A DNA stretch of 36,606 bases from Eubacterium ramulus (GTDB taxonomy: Bacteria > Bacillota > Clostridia > Lachnospirales > Lachnospiraceae), in NCBI RefSeq assembly GCF_003122485.1, contig NZ_JRFU01000106.1:1-36606 (forward strand), given 5' to 3'. Made by a program: the position numbers and the translations under genes. The notes under the pieces are model-generated. The model did not search any database and was not told where the DNA came from. It worked only from the letters and a program-made list of their open reading frames with translations. Below are positions 16,704-25,251 of this stretch, piece after piece. How positions within the stretch are numbered: the stretch's first letter is position 1; every line of letters starts with the position of its first letter.

Positions 16704-17078
16704 ATGGAAAAAACAGTATATATCACAGAGAAAGAACGGGAAATGTGCTACAAAGTAATTGGTGCGTTTGCGGAACTGTACGAAATGGAAGATGAAGATA
16801 TTTTAGTGGTTGATGTTGGTAGGTACGGTTTTGTTAAATTGCAGTGCTATACACCGTCATATGGCTTTGAAGAACTTGACACCTATACAGACAGCCATAG
16901 TTTATTTGAAGGGCTTTGGGAGGAATGGCTTAGTCTAAATGTGTTTTTACTTGCTAGGGAAATGCAGTTAGACGATATTCTTTATGAGGATTTATTCAAT
17001 AATCTGCCAAAGGAAAAACAGTCGGAACTTACCGGGAGAAAAGGCTATTTTGCAAAAAAAGCGGGTATCATTCTGTAA
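16704..17078 (+). CDS. hypothetical protein of the nested element
   Basis: This 124-residue acidic protein (VYITEKEREMCYKVIGAFAE, EDEDILVVDVGRYGFVKLQC) is not recognised. It has no signal peptide or membrane segment. ATG 16704 is preferred because GGATAGAGG lies about nine bases before it; ATG 16698 is only three bases from that site. It is the first gene of the nested element and is followed by its own terminator, so it is probably a single-gene unit. Confidence 0.6.
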   Translation: MEKTVYITEKEREMCYKVIGAFAELYEMEDEDILVVDVGRYGFVKLQCYTPSYGFEELDTYTDSHSLFEGLWEEWLSLNVFLLAREMQLDDILYEDLFNNLPKEKQSELTGRKGYFAKKAGIIL

Positions 17079-17132
17079 AATGAATTTTGCAGAAAGAAAA
17101 CGCTCTATGTAGAGGGTAAAAAGATTAGAATG

Positions 17133-17166
17133 GCTCTGTATATGATAATATGCAGGGCTTTTCTTA
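17133..17166 (+). terminator. terminator after the first nested gene
   Basis: GCTCTGTATAT pairs with ATATGCAGGGC with two G-U pairs over a GATA loop, then TTTTCTT. Confidence 0.7.
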
Positions 17167-17216
17167 ATAACCAATATGCTCATTTTGATAAAGACCAAAA
17201 GACAAGCATTATGGAA

Positions 17217-17344
17217 ATGTGCATAACTGGCTATGGAATCATGGATAACTCTATTCACAGCACATGGAAAAGCTAAAGTGCAGCTTTCCCACGTCCTGCA
17301 AACAGAGTTACCCACAATTCCATGATACAGCCAGTTATACACAT
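17217..17344. repeat. long imperfect palindrome carrying four DnaA-box-like motifs, candidate origin
   Basis: Arms 17217-17274 and 17282-17344 are complementary at about 85 percent, with one 5-base bulge and a 7-base loop. Most mismatches are transitions, so RNA pairing would be kept as G-U. DnaA-box-like motifs: TTATGCACA (minus, 17218-17226) and TTATACACA (plus, 17335-17343) match TTWTNCACA; TTATCCATG (minus, 17240-17248) and TTACCCACA (plus, 17308-17316) have one or two differences. The four are arranged symmetrically. The nested element also encodes a replisome organizer and a DnaC-like loader, so an origin is plausible. A MITE or regulatory RNA are alternatives. Confidence 0.6.
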
Positions 17345-17459
17345 TACGCACAATGCCGACTACTACGGAATCCAAATCATTTTTTCACAGAACAAGATTT
17401 GCTTTTACAGAAAGAGATTATAGGTTGGAATGGAGATAAGGGAACCTGCATAGAGCACA

Positions 17460-17534
17460 GCGGAAAAGTTGAAGAAACTGATTGAGGAAGAATTTGCCGG
17501 GCTTGTGTTTCTGTCTGCTGAAGATATGGAGTAA
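17460..17534 (+). pseudogene. C-terminal fragment of a lost gene
   Basis: A 24-codon open stretch reads AEKLKKLIEEEF and AGLVFLSAEDME then stop. It has protein-like composition but an in-frame stop just upstream, so it looks like the tail of a degraded gene. The rest of 17079-17772 holds the palindrome, two terminators and the HelD leader, and no other gene is seen. Confidence 0.35.
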
Positions 17535-17537
17535 TAA

Positions 17538-17590
17538 CAAATTGGGACATAATGGTATAACTCTTTGTCCCAATTTGTTTATTGTTTAAA
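17538..17590 (+). terminator. strong terminator
   Basis: CAAATTGGGACA (17538-17549) is perfectly complementary to TGTCCCAATTTG (17576-17587), with T residues after. It isolates the HelD gene from upstream transcription. Confidence 0.7.
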
Positions 17591-17772
17591 TTACCCGTAT
17601 TAGAATTGATATGCTTGCAGAAATCAAATATCTAACATAATTCCTCCCACTGTAATAATACCATACAAATTTTATGAATACAAGACTGTTTATATAAGCT
17701 GACACATGCTAAACTAGCCTAGCAATGTTTCAGTAAAACTTTCTTTCATTTTTCAAGGAGGTCATAATCATT

Positions 17773-19935
17773 ATGGGGAATAATCAGACAGAAAAAGCGT
17801 TTGAAGAAAAAAGATTAGCACAAACAATCTCTTTAGCCGAGGAACAATTAAAGCAGGCAAAAGAAGCGGCAGACAAAAAAAAATCAGAAATTATCGAAGC
17901 CAAAAAAGATGTGCGTGAAAATACAGAACACGGCATTACATCACTGTACACATCAGACGGTTTCGAGGCACTTGTTGAATTAAGCCAATATATCAATCCT
18001 GTTACAGACAAAATTATAGATTATGAAGAAGAAGAACATAAAATACTTCTGTTAGAAAAGATGATAAAATCGCCCTATTTTGCCCGAATTGATTTTAAAT
18101 TTGATGATGAGGACGAATTTGAAAAAATATACATTGGACGTTCTTCTCTACGAAAAAACAGCTATCAAGAGATGTATGTTTATGATTGGAGATCGCCGAT
18201 TGCCAGTGTTTTCTATCGTTTTATGACAGGCGAAGCGTTTTATGACGCTCCATGTGGACGAGTAACAGGCGAACTCAATTTGAAACGCCAATATGAAATA
18301 AAAAACGGAACACTGGAATATTTTTTTGATTCAGATGTTCAGATTGTTGATGAATTTTTAAGGCAATTACTGTCACAAAACACTACTGCTAAAATGAAAG
18401 CTATTGTTGAAACAATTCAGCATGAACAGGACGTGGTTATTAGAGATATGGAAAATGACCTGCTAATGGTACAGGGTGTAGCGGGAAGTGGAAAAACCTC
18501 TATTGCTCTCCACCGGGCTGCTTATCTTATGTATCAAGGTTTACAAACAAAGCTGTCCGCAAATAACATTATGATTATTTCCCCAAATTCTATATTTGAG
18601 CAATATATTTCAAATGTATTGCCCGAATTGGGAGAAGATAATGTTATTTCTTCCGTGTTTGAAGATATACTTAGTGAGTTATTAAATGGCAGGAAAATTC
18701 AGTCAAGAAATGATTTTTTAGAAAACTTGATTGTCAATTCAAAATACAAGGAAATTTCAAGAAATAGTATAGAATTTAAAACGTCAAGTTTTTTTAGGGA
18801 AATTTTAGACCAATTTCTCATTGATATACCCCGCCAGTGGATAGAATTTGAAGATGTTTATTATGAGGGAAAATGCGTTGTAAGCGGGCAAATTCTAAAA
18901 GACAAGATATTAGGAAGACCAGAAACACCATTAGGCATAAAATTAGAACAATTAGAAGATTATATTTTAGAACAAATATTTGGAACAGGAAAAGGGCGGG
19001 GGCATAAAGAAGAAAAAAATCTAATCAAGCAGGAAATACAGAAATTTATAAAAATTGACATTGTTGAATTATATAAAATATTATTTAGCAATGAAGCCTA
19101 TTTTTATAGCCTGCTGCAAAATAGCAATCCGTCACAAAACATAAAAAATATTTGGAAATATACTAAGGAAAATTTGGAAGCAGACAGCTTGTATTATGAT
19201 GACGCAATAGCAATCGCTTATTTGTATTTAAAAATATACGGAACAAATAAATATAAAAATATTAAGCAGGTAGTCATTGATGAAGCACAGGACTACTACC
19301 CTCTCCAATATGAAATATTTAATTTTCTTTTTTCTAATGCCAAATTTACTATTTTAGGAGATATGAAACAGACTCTTGCCAAAAAAGAAGATATTTCTTT
19401 CTACGAACAAATTCAAAAAATATTGAACAAGAAAAAATCTTCTCTTATTATGTTGGATAAAAGTTTCCGTTGTACGAATGAAATTTTAAATTTTAGTTTA
19501 AAGTTCATTGAACAAAGTTCACAGATAAAAAGTTTTAATCGGAATGGCGATAGCCCAAAAGTATATATTGCTGATAATTCCGAAATCTTCATTGATGAAA
19601 TTGTTAAGGAAATAAAATTATGCCAAGAGAAAGGGTTTCAGTCGATATGCTTAATTTGTAAAACCGAAAAAAATTCAACCTATCTATTTAATAAAATTAA
19701 ACACAAACTTGATATTCAATTAATTAAAAATGGGAGCGTATCAGATTTACAAGGCGTGTTTATCTTACCAGTATATATGTCAAAGGGATTAGAATTTGAT
19801 ACTGTCTTAATTTGTGATGCAGATAGCCAAAACTACCATGATGAAGATGATAAAAACCTCTTATATGTTGCCTGCACAAGAGCGCTTCACAAACTTAGCT
19901 TATTTTGTGAAAATGAGGTTAGCCCGCTGATATAG
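17773..19935 (+). CDS. HelD-family RNA-polymerase-associated ATPase (UvrD-like)
   Basis: This 720-residue protein has the HelD layout: an N-terminal coiled-coil arm (residues 1-65), a conserved patch with YVYDWRSPIASVFYRF, Walker A GVAGSGKTSIALHRA (about 234-248), and C-terminal UvrD-type motifs VVIDEAQDYYPLQYEIF, LDKSFRCTNEILNF and LLYVACTRALHKL. HelD proteins bind RNA polymerase and release it from DNA or nucleic acids; some actinobacterial members protect it from rifamycins. Start ATG 17773 lies behind AAGGAGG. The gene is strikingly AT-rich compared with the neighbouring mob genes, so it is probably acquired cargo. Resistance in this host is inference only. Confidence 0.85.
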   Translation: MGNNQTEKAFEEKRLAQTISLAEEQLKQAKEAADKKKSEIIEAKKDVRENTEHGITSLYTSDGFEALVELSQYINPVTDKIIDYEEEEHKILLLEKMIKSPYFARIDFKFDDEDEFEKIYIGRSSLRKNSYQEMYVYDWRSPIASVFYRFMTGEAFYDAPCGRVTGELNLKRQYEIKNGTLEYFFDSDVQIVDEFLRQLLSQNTTAKMKAIVETIQHEQDVVIRDMENDLLMVQGVAGSGKTSIALHRAAYLMYQGLQTKLSANNIMIISPNSIFEQYISNVLPELGEDNVISSVFEDILSELLNGRKIQSRNDFLENLIVNSKYKEISRNSIEFKTSSFFREILDQFLIDIPRQWIEFEDVYYEGKCVVSGQILKDKILGRPETPLGIKLEQLEDYILEQIFGTGKGRGHKEEKNLIKQEIQKFIKIDIVELYKILFSNEAYFYSLLQNSNPSQNIKNIWKYTKENLEADSLYYDDAIAIAYLYLKIYGTNKYKNIKQVVIDEAQDYYPLQYEIFNFLFSNAKFTILGDMKQTLAKKEDISFYEQIQKILNKKKSSLIMLDKSFRCTNEILNFSLKFIEQSSQIKSFNRNGDSPKVYIADNSEIFIDEIVKEIKLCQEKGFQSICLICKTEKNSTYLFNKIKHKLDIQLIKNGSVSDLQGVFILPVYMSKGLEFDTVLICDADSQNYHDEDDKNLLYVACTRALHKLSLFCENEVSPLI

Positions 19936-20043
19936 ATAAATTTACAATATATTGAATTGCCTAAATGCCAAACGCAGCGTAAGTGCATATGAACAAAATG
20001 ATAATAATTAGACAGACCATCTTTCTCTTTTAATGGCATTAAA

Positions 20044-20072
20044 TTGACATTACGCTCTCTATCATATATATT
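20044..20072 (+). promoter_or_regulatory. strong sigma-A promoter of the winged-helix gene
   Basis: TTGACA (20044-20049), 17 bases, TATATT (20067-20072). Downstream, CTGTC (20082-20086) and GACAG (20095-20099) form an inverted repeat that could be an operator. Confidence 0.7.
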
Positions 20073-20141
20073 TGTTGCTTACTGTCAAAAACACGACAGA
20101 AAAATATAGTTTAAATTCAACGGATAAAAGAGGTAATGAAC

Positions 20142-20561
20142 ATGGGGAAATTACTACTGCTGACACTTAACGAACAAGAGGAAACAGCGATTGACAAAAT
20201 CATATCGGCAATATCTGATTATATACAGATTGAACCCATGCAGATCACAACCGCTTCCGTGTTATCTTTTCCGGGACTGGAAATAAAGCAGAACCAACGC
20301 CAGGTATTTCAAGACGGGGAGGAAGTAAGCCTTACCCGCCTTGAATACAGTACCCTTGTATATCTTGCTTCCAACCCCGGCATTGTCCTCACACGGACAC
20401 AAATATTTGAAGCCGTTTGGAACATGGAAAGTGAAAGCTGCCAGTCAAGCGTTGCAAATGTGATTTACAACCTGCGGAAAAAAATAGAGTCGGACAGCCG
20501 CAAGCCCATTTACATAAAAACCGTTTTAGGTATGGGCTACAAGTTTGCTTCCGGGGAATGA
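20142..20561 (+). CDS. OmpR/PhoB-type winged-helix DNA-binding protein
   Basis: This 139-residue protein is mostly the C-terminal effector domain of response regulators: VSLTRLEYSTLVYLASNPGI, VLTRTQIFEAVW, VANVIYNLRKKIE, YIKTVLGMGYKF. It lacks a receiver domain; the first 45 residues are unrelated and short, so phosphorylation is unlikely. Start ATG 20142 is preferred over 20136 because AAAAGAGG lies at the right distance. It stands alone behind its own strong promoter, between HelD and the mobilization genes, and could regulate either. Confidence 0.72.
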   Translation: MGKLLLLTLNEQEETAIDKIISAISDYIQIEPMQITTASVLSFPGLEIKQNQRQVFQDGEEVSLTRLEYSTLVYLASNPGIVLTRTQIFEAVWNMESESCQSSVANVIYNLRKKIESDSRKPIYIKTVLGMGYKFASGE

Positions 20562-20600
20562 CAACAGAATAACCGCCGCCCGTTACAGCGGCATACCATG

Positions 20601-20632
20601 ACAGGAAATCAGAAAAGGTTTCCTGTTTTTTT
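20601..20632 (+). terminator. terminator after the winged-helix gene
   Basis: CAGGAAA (20602-20608) pairs with TTTCCTG (20619-20625), followed by seven T. Confidence 0.8.
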
Positions 20633-20761
20633 GCACCAAAAACCGCGCTGATTTTCCAGCTTTGTCGAAAAGTTTTATCAAAAAGTTTTTCAAAACTTTG
20701 CCATATTTGCATTTCTCTGCGTAGTAAGGAGTAAAGGGGGAGTTTCGCCGTTTTCTTAGAG

Positions 20762-20867
20762 CAAGATTCTACCGAGGTGCCAAAATTCGCTTTTCGCTCA
20801 TTTTGCCCCTGCGGGAATCTTGTTGGGGAGTGCCTTCCCCAAACCCTGCTTATGCGGCTTGCGCCGC
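20762..20867 (+). other. nested inverted repeats upstream of mobC, candidate transfer origin
   Basis: CAAGATTC (20762-20769) and GAATCTTG (20815-20822) enclose a CAAAA/TTTTG repeat. They are followed by TTGGGGA-N6-TCCCCAA (20823-20842) and GCGGC-TTGC-GCCGC (20854-20867). A cluster of palindromes next to mobC and the relaxase is typical of oriT in mobilizable elements; the nick site cannot be identified. No gene is seen in 20633-20981. Confidence 0.5.
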
Positions 20868-20981
20868 TTAAAAATCCCTCAAAATATTTTTTCGGATTTT
20901 TTCAAAAACAGTTCCGTTTTACCCCCTGTTTTTCTCCTATTAGTGAGAGAACACCACGCACAGAAAGGAGGTCTGCCGACC

Positions 20982-21377
20982 ATGAAAAGATACAACACAC
21001 CGCACCGCAGCCGGGTAGTCAAGACACGCATGACCGAGGAAGAATACGCCGAGTTTGCGGAAAGGCTTTCTGCTTACCACATGAGCCAAGCCGAGTTTAT
21101 CCGGCAAGCCATAACCGGGGCAGCCATACGCCCCATCATAACCGTTTCCCCCGTCAATGACGAGCTGCTTGCCGCTGTCGGGAAGCTGACCGCCGAATAC
21201 GGCAGGATCGGCGGCAACTTAAACCAGATAGCCCGGACGCTGAATGAGTGGCACAGCCCCTACCCGCAGCTTGCCGGGGAGGTACGGGCGGCGATTTCCG
21301 ACCTTGCTGCCCTAAAGTTTGAAGTCTTGCAGAAAGTGGGTGACGCTGTTGGCAACATTCAAACATATCAGCTCTAA
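20982..21377 (+). CDS. mobC: MobC-like relaxosome protein
   Basis: This 131-residue protein has a ribbon-helix-helix-like start (RVVKTRMTEEEYAEFAERLS, YHMSQAEFIRQAI) and a C-terminal GGNLNQIARTLNE motif characteristic of MobC (DNA-binding relaxosome accessory). It helps the relaxase act at oriT. Start ATG 20982 lies behind AGAAAGGAGG; the open frame to 20820 covers the oriT-like region. It overlaps the relaxase by 29 bases. Confidence 0.85.
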   Translation: MKRYNTPHRSRVVKTRMTEEEYAEFAERLSAYHMSQAEFIRQAITGAAIRPIITVSPVNDELLAAVGKLTAEYGRIGGNLNQIARTLNEWHSPYPQLAGEVRAAISDLAALKFEVLQKVGDAVGNIQTYQL

Positions 21378-22971
21378 AAATGCCGACTATGGCGCAGCGG
21401 AAGCCTACCTCACATTTGAGCATGACGAGTTTACCATGAAGCCCACCCTTGATGAAAACGGGCGGCTGATACCGAGGGAGGATTACCGCATTTCTTCCCT
21501 CAACTGCGGGGGCGAGGATTTCGCCGTTGCCTGTATGCGAGCCAATCTCCGCTATGAGAAAAACCAAAAACGGGAAGATGTGAAAAGCCACCACTATATC
21601 ATCAGTTTTGACCCACGGGACGGGACAGACAACGGCTTGACCGTAGACCGGGCGCAGGAGCTGGGCGAGCAGTTCTGCAAAGAGCATTTCCCCGGACACC
21701 AAGCCCTTGTATGCACCCACCCGGACGGGCATAACCACAGCGGCAATATCCATGTGCATATCGTCATCAACTCCCTGCGGATTTACGAAGTCCCGCTTCT
21801 GCCCTACATGGACAGACCAGCCGACACACGGGCGGGCTGCAAGCACCGCTGCACCAACGCCGCTATGGAATATTTCAAGAGTGAAGTCATGGAGATGTGC
21901 CACCGGGAGGGGCTTTACCAAATCGACCTCTTGAACGGCAGCAAGGAACGGATAACGGAACGGGAATACTGGGCGGCAAAGAAAGGGCAGCTTGCCCTTG
22001 ATAAAGAGAACGCTGTCAGAGAAGCCGCAGGACAGCCGACCAAGCCCACCAAGTTTGAAACGGACAAGGCGAAGCTGCGCCGGACGATACGGCAGGCACT
22101 TTCCCAAGCTGGCAGCTTTGACGAGTTTTCTTCCCTTTTGCTGCGGGAGGGCGTAACTGTCAAGGAGAGCCGGGGGCGGCTTTCCTACCTCACGCCGGAC
22201 AGGACAAAGCCTATCACAGCCCGGAAGCTGGGGGACGATTTTGACAAGGCTGCTGTCCTTGCCCTGCTCACGCAGAACGCCCACAGAGCCGCCGAACAGA
22301 CCAAAGCCATACCCGAATACCCCCACACCCAAAAGGGACGCTTGCGGGAGGAAAAAGCCGCAAAAACCACCCCGGCAGACAACACCTTGCAGCGCATGGT
22401 TGACCGGGAAGCCAAGCGAGCCGAGGGCAAGGGCGTGGGCTATGACCGCTGGGCGGCAAAGCACAACCTAAAGCAAATGGCAGCTACTGTTACCGCCTAT
22501 CAACAGTACGGCTTTTCTTCCCCGGAGGAACTGGACGAAGCCTGTTCTGCCGCTTATGCCGCCATGCAGGAAAGCCTTACAGAGCTGAAGCAGGTGGAAA
22601 AGACGCTGAACGGGAAAAAGGAGCTGCAACGGCAGGTGCTTGCCTATTCCAAGACCCGCCCTGTCCGGGACGGGCTGAAACAGCAGAAAAACGCCAAAGC
22701 AAAAGCAGCCTACCGACAGAAGCACGAAAGCGACTTTATCATAGCAGACGCAGCCGCCCGTTATTTCAAGGAGAACGGCATTTCCAAGCTGCCGAGCTAT
22801 AAAGCCCTGCAAGCAGAGATTGAAGCCCTTATCAAAGAGAAAAACAGCGGCTACAACGATTACCGGGCAAAACGGGAGGAATACCGCCGCTTACAGACTG
22901 TCAAGGGCAATATCGACCAGATTTTACGCCGGGAGCGCAAGCCTGTGAAAAGGCAGGAACAGGAACGATAA
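21349..22971 (+). CDS. MOB_P-like relaxase
   Basis: This 540-residue relaxase has the N-terminal nuclease domain (ATFKHISSKNADYGAAEAYL) and the HUH motif III in HPDGHNHSGNIHVHIVIN near residues 124-141. It nicks and leads the transferred strand during mobilization. The C-terminal half is a charged helical region. The most likely start is TTG 21349, giving the family's N-terminus; the frame upstream overlaps mobC. The GC-rich codon use contrasts with the flanking ICE. No type IV secretion genes exist in the nested element, so it would need a helper, perhaps the outer element or a conjugative plasmid. Confidence 0.88.
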   Translation: MATFKHISSKNADYGAAEAYLTFEHDEFTMKPTLDENGRLIPREDYRISSLNCGGEDFAVACMRANLRYEKNQKREDVKSHHYIISFDPRDGTDNGLTVDRAQELGEQFCKEHFPGHQALVCTHPDGHNHSGNIHVHIVINSLRIYEVPLLPYMDRPADTRAGCKHRCTNAAMEYFKSEVMEMCHREGLYQIDLLNGSKERITEREYWAAKKGQLALDKENAVREAAGQPTKPTKFETDKAKLRRTIRQALSQAGSFDEFSSLLLREGVTVKESRGRLSYLTPDRTKPITARKLGDDFDKAAVLALLTQNAHRAAEQTKAIPEYPHTQKGRLREEKAAKTTPADNTLQRMVDREAKRAEGKGVGYDRWAAKHNLKQMAATVTAYQQYGFSSPEELDEACSAAYAAMQESLTELKQVEKTLNGKKELQRQVLAYSKTRPVRDGLKQQKNAKAKAAYRQKHESDFIIADAAARYFKENGISKLPSYKALQAEIEALIKEKNSGYNDYRAKREEYRRLQTVKGNIDQILRRERKPVKRQEQER

Positions 22972-23155
22972 AAACCACCCCAAAATGTACCCGAACCCAT
23001 ACAGAACAAGGGGGCTGCCCCGTACTCTACCCGCAATACCAAAGGATTTTTTAACGGGCTTACAGGGCAGAAAAACCCCGAAAATGATACCGAGATGATA
23101 CAGAATTACCGTCGATACCGCCACACCAGCGGAAACGGCAGAAAGGAGCGCACCC

Positions 23156-23368
23156 ATGCCAAGAATGAGCAAGAAACGGCGGCTGGAATGGTCTTTTTTC
23201 CTGCGGCAAGTAAAAGTCGGGAATACCACCTGCGACCGTATCACATACAACGACCTCTGCCGGGGCTGTACCCATAGCTGTAAGCAGAGCTTCCGGGCGG
23301 TTATCATACTTTGCCCCCGCTACTACTCCAAACGCCGGAAAAAGGAGGACAGGGACAATGGCAGATAA
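23156..23368 (+). CDS. small cysteine-containing basic protein of the nested element
   Basis: This 70-residue protein has a basic start (MPRMSKKRRLEW) and the cysteine set CDRITYNDLCRGCTHSCKQ, plus a later cysteine, suggesting metal binding. ATG 23156 lies behind AGAAAGGAG. It overlaps the next gene by 11 bases. Function unknown; small conserved proteins like this accompany replication genes in related elements. Confidence 0.6.
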   Translation: MPRMSKKRRLEWSFFLRQVKVGNTTCDRITYNDLCRGCTHSCKQSFRAVIILCPRYYSKRRKKEDRDNGR

Positions 23369-24101
23369 CCGCAAGTATTACTACCTCAAGCTGAAAGAGA
23401 ATTTTTTTGACAGCGACTCCATTGTGCTGCTGGAAGATATGAAAGACGGGATTTTATATTCCAATATCCTCTTGAAGCTGTACTTAAAATCTCTGAAAAA
23501 CGGCGGGAAGTTGCAGCTTGACGAGCATATCCCCTACACAGCGCAGATGATAGCGACACTGACCCGCCACCAGATAGGGACGGTTGAAAGGGCTTTAGAG
23601 ATTTTCCGGCAGTTGGGGCTTGTGGAGCAGCTTGACAGCGGGGCTTTTTATATGACCGATATTGAGCTGATGATAGGACAGTCCTCTACCGAAGCCGAGA
23701 GAAAACGGGCTGCAAGGCTGGAAAACAAGGCACTTTTACCGCCCCGGACAAAAGGCGGACATTTGTCCGACATTCGTCCACCAGAGATAGAGATAGAGTT
23801 AGAGAAAGAGATAGAAAAAGAGAGAGAGGGAGAAACGGGACACCCCGCCCCCGCCGCTTATGGCAGATACAACAATGTGATACTGACCGATACAGAGCTT
23901 TCCGGGCTGAAAACAGAGCTGCCCGACAAGTGGGAGTATTATATTGACCGGCTTTCCTGCCATATCGCTTCCACCGGGAAGCAGTACCAGAGCCATGCAG
24001 CCACCATTTACAAGTGGGCGCAGGAGGACGCTGCCAAAGGCAAGGCTGCCCCGAAACAGGGCATACCCGATTATTCATGTAAGGAGGGCGAGAGCTTATG
24101 A
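23358..24101 (+). CDS. replisome organizer-like replication initiator
   Basis: This 247-residue protein has the phage replisome organizer N-terminal domain (YYYLKLKENFFDSDSIVLLE, GILYSNILLKLYLKSL, ALEIFRQLGLVEQL, about 1-115), as in DnaD-like or phage initiator proteins. A Glu, Ile and Arg-rich linker encoded by an A/G-rich repeat (23782-23835) leads to a C-terminal domain (LPDKWEYYIDRLSCHIAS). It ends in the ATGA overlap with the DnaC-like gene. Together they probably open an origin and load helicase; the site is not shown, but 17217-17344 is a candidate. Confidence 0.75.
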   Translation: MADNRKYYYLKLKENFFDSDSIVLLEDMKDGILYSNILLKLYLKSLKNGGKLQLDEHIPYTAQMIATLTRHQIGTVERALEIFRQLGLVEQLDSGAFYMTDIELMIGQSSTEAERKRAARLENKALLPPRTKGGHLSDIRPPEIEIELEKEIEKEREGETGHPAPAAYGRYNNVILTDTELSGLKTELPDKWEYYIDRLSCHIASTGKQYQSHAATIYKWAQEDAAKGKAAPKQGIPDYSCKEGESL

Positions 24102-24955
24102 AAAACGAGATTGAAGCTATGATTACGGATATTACAACCACTACCGCCGAAGCGGAGGACTACACAGGCGAGGACGGGCTTTTATACTGCGGCAAGTGCC
24201 ATACGCCCAAAGAAGCCTACTTTTCAAAAGAAACCGCCCAATGGTTAGGGCATGACCGACACCCAACAGACTGCGACTGCCAGCGGGCAGCCCGTGAAAA
24301 GCAGCAAGCCGCCGAAAGCCGACAGAAGCACCTTGAAACAGTGGAGGACTTGAAACGCCGGGGCTTTGCCGACCCCGCTATGCGGAACTGGACATTTGAG
24401 CATGACAACGGCAGAAACCCACAGACCGAAACCGCCCGCTTTTATGTGGAGAGCTGGGAAACCATGCAGGCTGAAAATATCGGCTACCTGTTTTGGGGAG
24501 GCGTGGGGACAGGAAAAAGCTACCTTGCCGCCTGTATCGCCAACGCCCTTATGGAAAAAGAGGTTGCCGTTCGCATGACAAACTTTGCAACGATACTCAA
24601 TGACCTTGCTGCCAGCTTTGAGGGCAGGAACGAATATATTTCCCGCCTTTGCAGCTACCCCCTGCTGATACTTGATGATTTCGGTATGGAGCGAGGGACA
24701 GAATACGGGCTGGAACAGGTTTACAGCGTGATTGACAGCCGTTACCGAAGCGGCAAGCCGCTGATCGCCACGACCAACCTCACGCTGGAGGAATTGCAGC
24801 ACCCGCAGGACACACCCCACGCCCGTATCTATGACAGGCTGACTTCCATGTGCGCCCCTGTCCGCTTCACGGGCAGCAACTTCCGAAAGGAAACCGCACA
24901 GGAAAAGCTGGAACGCTTAAAGCAGCTGATGAAGCAGCGAAAGGAGAGCCTATGA
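24098..24955 (+). CDS. DnaC-like helicase loader ATPase
   Basis: This 285-residue AAA+ protein has Walker A WGGVGTGKSYLAACIANAL (about residues 132-150), Walker B LLILDDFGMER and sensor-type LIATTNLTLEEL. An N-terminal cysteine set (CGKCHTPKEAYF, TDCDCQ) near residues 30-65 may bind zinc, as in many DnaC/DnaI-type loaders. It is translationally coupled to the replisome organizer (ATGA) and to the TnpW-like gene (ATGA). Role: loading replicative helicase onto the excised element. Confidence 0.82.
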   Translation: MKNEIEAMITDITTTTAEAEDYTGEDGLLYCGKCHTPKEAYFSKETAQWLGHDRHPTDCDCQRAAREKQQAAESRQKHLETVEDLKRRGFADPAMRNWTFEHDNGRNPQTETARFYVESWETMQAENIGYLFWGGVGTGKSYLAACIANALMEKEVAVRMTNFATILNDLAASFEGRNEYISRLCSYPLLILDDFGMERGTEYGLEQVYSVIDSRYRSGKPLIATTNLTLEELQHPQDTPHARIYDRLTSMCAPVRFTGSNFRKETAQEKLERLKQLMKQRKESL

Positions 24956-25140
24956 CAGAAACGAAACAGACAAGCACCACCAAAACAGACCGCCGCCCGG
25001 ACTGTGTAACGGAAATCCGCATGGGCAACTCCGTCCTTACCGTTTCCGGCTTCTTCAAGCAGGGCGCAACCGACACCGCAGCCGACAAGATGATGAAAGT
25101 GCTGGAAGCGGAAGCTGCTACACAAAAAACGGCGATTTGA
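24952..25140 (+). CDS. TnpW-like transposon protein
   Basis: This 62-residue protein contains CVTEIRMGNSVLTVSGFF followed by a helical region with TAADKMMKVLEAE, as in TnpW-type proteins found just before serine recombinases in Tn4451-related elements. ATG 24952 overlaps the preceding stop. Its function is not known; a recombination directionality role is possible. Confidence 0.68.
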   Translation: MTETKQTSTTKTDRRPDCVTEIRMGNSVLTVSGFFKQGATDTAADKMMKVLEAEAATQKTAI

Positions 25141-25251
25141 CCGACCATAAAGAAGCAGATTTGACGCTTTTGCCGCTATACAGACAGCCGCCCCATGTGG
25201 TACAATCAAGGTACGGAATAGTGGGGCTGGCTGTCGGAAACGGAGGATTTT

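Noticed and set aside
20777-21160. 127-codon plus-strand frame over the oriT-like region
   Set aside because: It overlaps mobC in another frame, lacks a ribosome site, and has the composition of non-coding palindromic DNA.
21154-22464. 436-codon minus-strand open frame
   Set aside because: It lies entirely opposite mobC and the relaxase, which have clear family motifs; GC-rich coding DNA often leaves long open frames on the other strand.
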